Assembly: GCA_015548865.1 (NCBI GenBank)
Contig: JADMXW010000024.1
Coordinates: forward strand, 1 to 64,000
Source: Serratia marcescens
GTDB lineage: Bacteria; Pseudomonadota; Gammaproteobacteria; Enterobacterales; Enterobacteriaceae
Reading direction: 5' to 3'
DNA: 64,000 nucleotides
Of the stretch, positions 59,880 through 64,000 are shown one piece after another (within the stretch, counting starts at the first letter, position 1; each line of letters begins with the position of its first letter). A program made the position numbers and the translations under genes. The notes under the pieces were generated by a model. That model did not search any database and was not told the DNA's origin. It saw nothing but the letters and a program-made list of their open reading frames with translations.

Positions 59880-60421
59880 CACAGCCTCTCTTCGTCGATA
59901 CTGGGAAGGGTAAGCTGCATTTCCAGATGCAATGCATCTTGTTGCGAGCTGATGGCAAGCGAATGGATATGCAGAGGTTGTGACGAGGAGGATAGCTGTT
60001 GAATGAACATCTGTGCACCATGAAAGTTAGTGCTCACTATCACAGACCATAGTTGAAAACGTTCAGAAGCAGGAGGGGTTAATGTCAACAAATCCGCTCC
60101 TGAAGTGAAGAGCGGGTGAAGAAGACGATCTGATAGCGTTGCTCCAACCTCATCAGTCAGTTTATCTGGCAGGGAGTCCCACTGCTGTTGTAAGGTCAGC
60201 TGCGCAGGAAGATCCTCAAGGCGCCATATCAGCGCAGCGCTTGCTCCTCTCGTTTGCAAAATATGCTGCCGCGCGCGCTCCACTGCGACTCGCTCCGGTT
60301 TCAGCACGGTGTAATAGCCAAACGCGACCATTACACCGATCACCAAACTTTGCACCAACCGCTGAACCCAACGCGAACTCGCCATAAACATCAGCCAAAA
60401 GGAACGCATGCTATTCATCAT
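59879..60421 (-). CDS. hofO: DNA-uptake protein HofO (PilO-like)
   Basis: About 180 residues with one N-terminal TM helix (LVQSLVIGVMVAFGYYTVL) and a periplasmic domain, as in PilO. The start is ATG 60421 or 60418, overlapping the end of hofN by about ten bases. Poorly conserved; identified from its place in the hof operon and its topology. Confidence 0.8.
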   Translation of the reverse strand: MMNSMRSFWLMFMASSRWVQRLVQSLVIGVMVAFGYYTVLKPERVAVERARQHILQTRGASAALIWRLEDLPAQLTLQQQWDSLPDKLTDEVGATLSDRLLHPLFTSGADLLTLTPPASERFQLWSVIVSTNFHGAQMFIQQLSSSSQPLHIHSLAISSQQDALHLEMQLTLPSIDEERL

Positions 60422-61004
60422 GTGGAAAAACCTGCTGGGAAAGCACATCGGTGTCCCAGTCTGCCTGGAGATGAAATGTCAGTGTGGGTATGGCGCTAGC
60501 GGTTGAAGACACGGTTTCCTGACGCGCCTGAATCAACCGAACCGTTGTCAGCACCGTCTCTGTTTCTAACCGAGAACTAAAGCGCACGATATCAGCATAG
60601 TCATGGCCTCTCCCAATCAGATTTACCTTACCGTCCTGTACTGTCATGGCGGTGAGCCACAGCCCGTCAGGCAGTATCTGCGTCAGTTGTTTTAACAGTT
60701 GCTCAACTTTCCGGTTATGCGCCCGCGTCTTGTTAGCTGCCTGCTGTTTCGATTGCTGATGTTGCAGTGCCCTCATTAGCTGTTGTACCTCGCGCAGCTG
60801 TCCGCTGTAAGTTTGCTGCTCTTGTTGCAGCAAGTGCAGTGTTTCCTCCAACGCGCAGCGTTGCTGGGTGAGCATCCCACGGAATACCGCCAGAGTAGTC
60901 AATAACCCTACCGTGAAAAACAGCAGCCACAGCCACCAACGGCGCGTCTCTCGCATCAGTCGATGTTGACGCCACGGCAGCAAATTGACCCGAAAGGCGT
61001 GCAT
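60411..61004 (-). CDS. hofN: DNA-uptake protein HofN (PilN-like)
   Basis: 197 residues starting MHAFRVNLLPWRQHRLMRE, the NLLPWR motif that PilN uses to bind PilM. A TM helix (WWLWLLFFTVGLLTTLAVF) and a coiled coil (CALEETLHLLQQEQQTYSGQL...) follow, with a PilN-type periplasmic domain. Start shares one base with the hofM stop (TGATG); the longer frame runs through hofM. Confidence 0.88.
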   Translation of the reverse strand: MHAFRVNLLPWRQHRLMRETRRWWLWLLFFTVGLLTTLAVFRGMLTQQRCALEETLHLLQQEQQTYSGQLREVQQLMRALQHQQSKQQAANKTRAHNRKVEQLLKQLTQILPDGLWLTAMTVQDGKVNLIGRGHDYADIVRFSSRLETETVLTTVRLIQARQETVSSTASAIPTLTFHLQADWDTDVLSQQVFPHDE

Positions 61005-61855
61005 CAATCTTCTGCCCGTAAAGCCAGCCCCCCGGCCACCACAAACTGGGAAGGGTATTGTGGTAACGGTGGATAGGCCTGATGCAAGATGGCGAAAGGT
61101 GACCATAATGTCAGTGGATGTGCAGAAGGCGGAATATCCTCTCCCCCCTCGCCGCTGTAATACACCTCATCACCCATATCTCCGTGATAGTGATTACTCA
61201 CACAGGTGATGATGTCTTCGGTATGTACCACTGCCTCTTTAGGGATAACGCCAAACGACAGTGGTTGGGATAAGGGCGAGGCCCACAACCAGTGATTGGC
61301 ATCAAGACAGTGCAGCAGCAGAGAAGCAGAATCCACCCTTGCCAATTGGGCCATGGTACGCAAGGCACAAGGAACAATATCCAATACGTCTGGCGTTAGC
61401 CCGGCACGATGCAGGCACTGATTCCATTGAGTCACCTCGTCACGTTTAGCTGCCGTGATCAACAATGAGCCCGGTGACTGAGGTTCGGTGCGGTAATCAA
61501 GCACCAGAGACTCACGGCCAATAGGAAACTGGCGCGCCGCCTGATGATCAATATACCAACCGCGCTCCGGTTCGCGCAGGCGGTTGTCGGGGGCAGCCAT
61601 CCGCTGTTGCAACACGCGTTGAGCTGGGAAGCCAACGCGCAACGACAGTCGGCGAGGCAACGCACGCCGCCATTGTGTCAGGGCATCGCACAATGCATCG
61701 GAATGTTGTAAACTTCCGTCCCTTAACGTGTCCGCAGGCAACGGGATTTGCCACCACTGACGCAGTTGCCAGCCATGACGGCGACGCTGAACGGCTAGGG
61801 CACGCATACATCCGTTTTGTATATCTAACCCAACCTGCCAATTGTGATAAGCCAT
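61004..61855 (-). CDS. hofM: DNA-uptake protein HofM (PilM-like)
   Basis: 283-residue cytoplasmic actin-like ATPase-fold protein of the PilM family (WQVGLDIQNGCMRALAVQRRR at the N-terminus, PDVLDIVPCALRTMAQLA, VVAGGLALR at the end). Partner of HofN. Start at ATG 61855 or the TTG at 61861; a GGAGAGG site lies just upstream. Heads the hofMNOPQ operon, divergent from mrcA, as in E. coli. Confidence 0.88.
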   Translation of the reverse strand: MAYHNWQVGLDIQNGCMRALAVQRRRHGWQLRQWWQIPLPADTLRDGSLQHSDALCDALTQWRRALPRRLSLRVGFPAQRVLQQRMAAPDNRLREPERGWYIDHQAARQFPIGRESLVLDYRTEPQSPGSLLITAAKRDEVTQWNQCLHRAGLTPDVLDIVPCALRTMAQLARVDSASLLLHCLDANHWLWASPLSQPLSFGVIPKEAVVHTEDIITCVSNHYHGDMGDEVYYSGEGGEDIPPSAHPLTLWSPFAILHQAYPPLPQYPSQFVVAGGLALRAED

Positions 61856-62008
61856 GCTCAATGCGACCTCTCCATCGTCGTTGAGAAGAGCACGCGTTGC
61901 TAAAAACGTGTGCTGAATAAAAGAACGTATCCACAGTGCAGGCTTACCTTTATACTAGCGGGCAATTGTTTAGAAACTGTCCACACGCTACTGAATGGAA
62001 AATTCCAG

Positions 62009-64000
62009 GTGAAGTTCGTAAAGTATTTATTCATCCTTGCAGTGACTTGCATTCTGCTAGGAGCCGCGTCGATATATGGGTTATACCGTTATATCGAGCC
62101 TCAATTGCCCGATGTGGCAACGTTAAAAGATGTCCGTTTACAAACGCCGATGCAGGTGTTCAGCGCCGATGGCGAGCTGATTGCTCAATTCGGAGAGAAG
62201 CGCCGTATCCCGCTGAAGCTGGCCCAAATTCCGCCTGAAATGGTTCACGCTTTTATCGCAACTGAAGACAGCCGTTTTTACGATCACCACGGTGTCGATC
62301 CGGTGGGAATTATTCGTGCCGCAACGATCGCGTTGACCTCTGGGCACGCATCGCAAGGGGCAAGTACCATTACGCAACAGCTAGCGCGTAACTTCTTTTT
62401 AAGCCCGGAACGCACCCTGATCCGTAAGATCAAAGAAGTGTTTCTGGCGATCCGTATTGAGCAGTTGCTGACCAAAGACGAGATCCTTGAGCTTTACCTC
62501 AATAAAATCTACCTCGGGTATCGCGCCTACGGTGTAGGTGCCGCTGCTCACGTCTATTTTGGTCGCTCGGTAGAGCAACTGACGCTGAGCCAAATGGCGA
62601 CTATCGCCGGGTTGCCTAAAGCGCCATCGACCTTTAATCCGCTTTACTCTTACGATCGCGCCGTGGCACGTCGTAACGTAGTGCTGGCTCGTATGCGCGA
62701 TGAAAATTACATCACGCAGGCACAGTATGATCAGGCGCGTAACGAGAAACTGGTGGCTGATTACCACGCTCCGGAAATTGCTTTCTCTGCGCCATACTTG
62801 GCAGAGATGGTGCGCCAGGAAATGGTGAAACGCTACGGCGAAGATGCCTATAACGATGGCTACAAGGTGTACACCACCATCACCAAAAAGCGCCAGCTCG
62901 CCGCAGAAGAAGCATTGCGTAATAACGTCATGGCCTATGATATGCGTCATGGTTACCGCGGCCCGGAAAAAGTGCTGTGGAAAGTAGGCGAAAGCGCATG
63001 GGATCAGACTCGCATCATCAATGAGTTGAAAAATACGCCAAATTACGGCCCGCTTTACCCTGCAGTCATCACTCAAAGCGATGCCGACAAAGCAACCGCG
63101 CTAATGGCCGATGGTAGCAACATCGTGCTGCCGATGGCGGGCATGAAATGGGCACGCCCATTCAAATCTGACGTATTACAAGGGGCGATGCCACGCCGCG
63201 TCACAGATGTAGTACAAAATGGTCAGAAGGTGTGGGTGCGCAAGGTCGGGAATGACTGGTGGCTGGGGCAAGCGCCAGATGTTAACTCAGCCATTGTATC
63301 AATGAATCCCTCTAATGGTGCCATTGAGGCACTGGTAGGGGGCTTTGATTTTAATCAGAGCAAATTCAACCGCGCCACCCAGGCACTGCGCCAGATTGGC
63401 TCCAATATCAAACCGTTCCTGTATACCGCCGCTATGGATAAAGGGCTCACACTGGCTACTATTCTCAACGATGTGCCAATCACCCGTTGGGATGCAGGTG
63501 CAGGTTCAGACTGGAGTCCGAAGAACTCTCCTGCAACCTACGACGGCCCGATTCGGTTACGTCAGGGATTGGGGCAGTCCAAGAACGTGGTGATGGTGCG
63601 CGCAATGCGTGCTATGGGCGTCGATTACGCGGCGGACTACTTACAGCGTTTCGGCTTCCCACAGCAAAACATTGTTCGTACCGAGTCACTCGCGTTGGGT
63701 GCAGCGTCCTTCACGCCGCTACAAGTTGTCAGAGGCTATGCCGTGATGGCCAACGGCGGGTATCTGGTTGATCCTTATTTTATTTCCCGCATCGAGAATG
63801 ACACTGGTAACGTGCTCTTTAACGCAACGCCAAAAACGGTGTGCGATACCTGTAATCTGCCGCTGGTGTATGGCGAAACGCCGCGTTCAGCCATCCTCTC
63901 CGCAGACAGCATGGAAAACGTTGCTACGTCGTTAGAGCAGCAAGGTGGCGTCTCTCAGCCGCAGATCGACGCTGTAACGCCGACCGAAGCGCAAGCAAGT
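62009..64000 (+). CDS. mrcA: Penicillin-binding protein 1A (cut by window end)
   Basis: Bifunctional class A PBP: glycan polymerase plus transpeptidase at the inner membrane. Starts with GTG at 62009 (MKFVKYLFILAVTCILLGAA), and 664 codons are open to the window end; the E. coli protein has about 850. N-terminal TM anchor, glycosyltransferase motifs EDSRFYDHHGVDP (Glu86), GASTITQQLARN and RKIKEVFLA, then the transpeptidase with active-site Ser465 in GSNIKPF. The SxN motif lies in the window (GQSKNVVMVRA); KTG lies beyond it. Divergent from hofM. Confidence 0.97.
   Translation, partial: MKFVKYLFILAVTCILLGAASIYGLYRYIEPQLPDVATLKDVRLQTPMQVFSADGELIAQFGEKRRIPLKLAQIPPEMVHAFIATEDSRFYDHHGVDPVGIIRAATIALTSGHASQGASTITQQLARNFFLSPERTLIRKIKEVFLAIRIEQLLTKDEILELYLNKIYLGYRAYGVGAAAHVYFGRSVEQLTLSQMATIAGLPKAPSTFNPLYSYDRAVARRNVVLARMRDENYITQAQYDQARNEKLVADYHAPEIAFSAPYLAEMVRQEMVKRYGEDAYNDGYKVYTTITKKRQLAAEEALRNNVMAYDMRHGYRGPEKVLWKVGESAWDQTRIINELKNTPNYGPLYPAVITQSDADKATALMADGSNIVLPMAGMKWARPFKSDVLQGAMPRRVTDVVQNGQKVWVRKVGNDWWLGQAPDVNSAIVSMNPSNGAIEALVGGFDFNQSKFNRATQALRQIGSNIKPFLYTAAMDKGLTLATILNDVPITRWDAGAGSDWSPKNSPATYDGPIRLRQGLGQSKNVVMVRAMRAMGVDYAADYLQRFGFPQQNIVRTESLALGAASFTPLQVVRGYAVMANGGYLVDPYFISRIENDTGNVLFNATPKTVCDTCNLPLVYGETPRSAILSADSMENVATSLEQQGGVSQPQIDAVTPTEAQAS

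Overview
The window is chromosomal DNA of an enterobacterium, most likely one of the Pectobacteriaceae (soft-rot and plant-associated genera such as Pectobacterium, Dickeya or Brenneria). This is inferred from three things seen together: an enterobacterial core order (tuf-fusA-rpsG-rpsL-tusBCD-yheO, fkpA-slyX, slyD-yheV-kefB-kefG-yheS-yheT-yheU-prkB-yhfA-crp-argD-pabA, ppiA, cysG, trpS-gph-rpe-dam-damX-aroB-aroK-hofQPONM, mrcA), proteins that closely match the E. coli ones, and an extracellular PL1 pectate lyase. The genus cannot be fixed from the window alone. No rRNA, tRNA, CRISPR array, phage or complete insertion sequence was seen.

The core backbone is interrupted by accessory blocks. (1) 5.4-9.0 kb: a pmrCAB operon (lipid A phosphoethanolamine transferase plus its two-component system) preceded by an exact PmrA box. 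(2) 10.4-17.4 kb, between slyX and slyD: a catabolic locus with a DapA-family lyase, a LacI-type regulator, a chemoreceptor, a FAH-family hydrolase and an MFS transporter. Two far-apart, oppositely oriented promoters carry the same 25-bp operator, and the transporter operon begins with a 29-codon remnant of a second DapA-family gene in which only the two ends survive. (3) 29.9-37.0 kb, between pabA and ppiA: an AT-rich island with three AA10-like (LPMO/chitin-binding) proteins that have no signal peptide, a secreted pectate lyase, fragments of a second pectate lyase and a fourth AA10 protein, and a duplicated terminator. (4) 37.8-44.4 kb: a peptide-type ABC transporter operon led by an enolase-superfamily enzyme. 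(5) 46.2-51.7 kb: an amino-acid-type ABC transporter with an M20 amidohydrolase, behind tandem NtrC-like sites and a sigma-54 promoter.

The core parts cover translation (str operon), tRNA thiolation (tusBCD), protein folding (fkpA, slyD, ppiA), glutathione-gated K+ efflux (kefB/kefG), global regulation (crp), the shikimate pathway and Dam methylation (damX-dam-rpe-gph-trpS cluster), DNA uptake (hof) and peptidoglycan synthesis (mrcA, cut by the window end). The accessory parts fit a scavenging, plant- or arthropod-associated life: pectin and possibly chitin attack, peptide and amino-acid uptake under nitrogen limitation, chemotaxis and cationic-peptide resistance.

A dispersed intergenic repeat whose ends read TACCCGTCATACTT and AATTATTTAGGGTATA (with variation) occurs in four full or nearly full copies and one half copy, several of them beside accessory-block boundaries.
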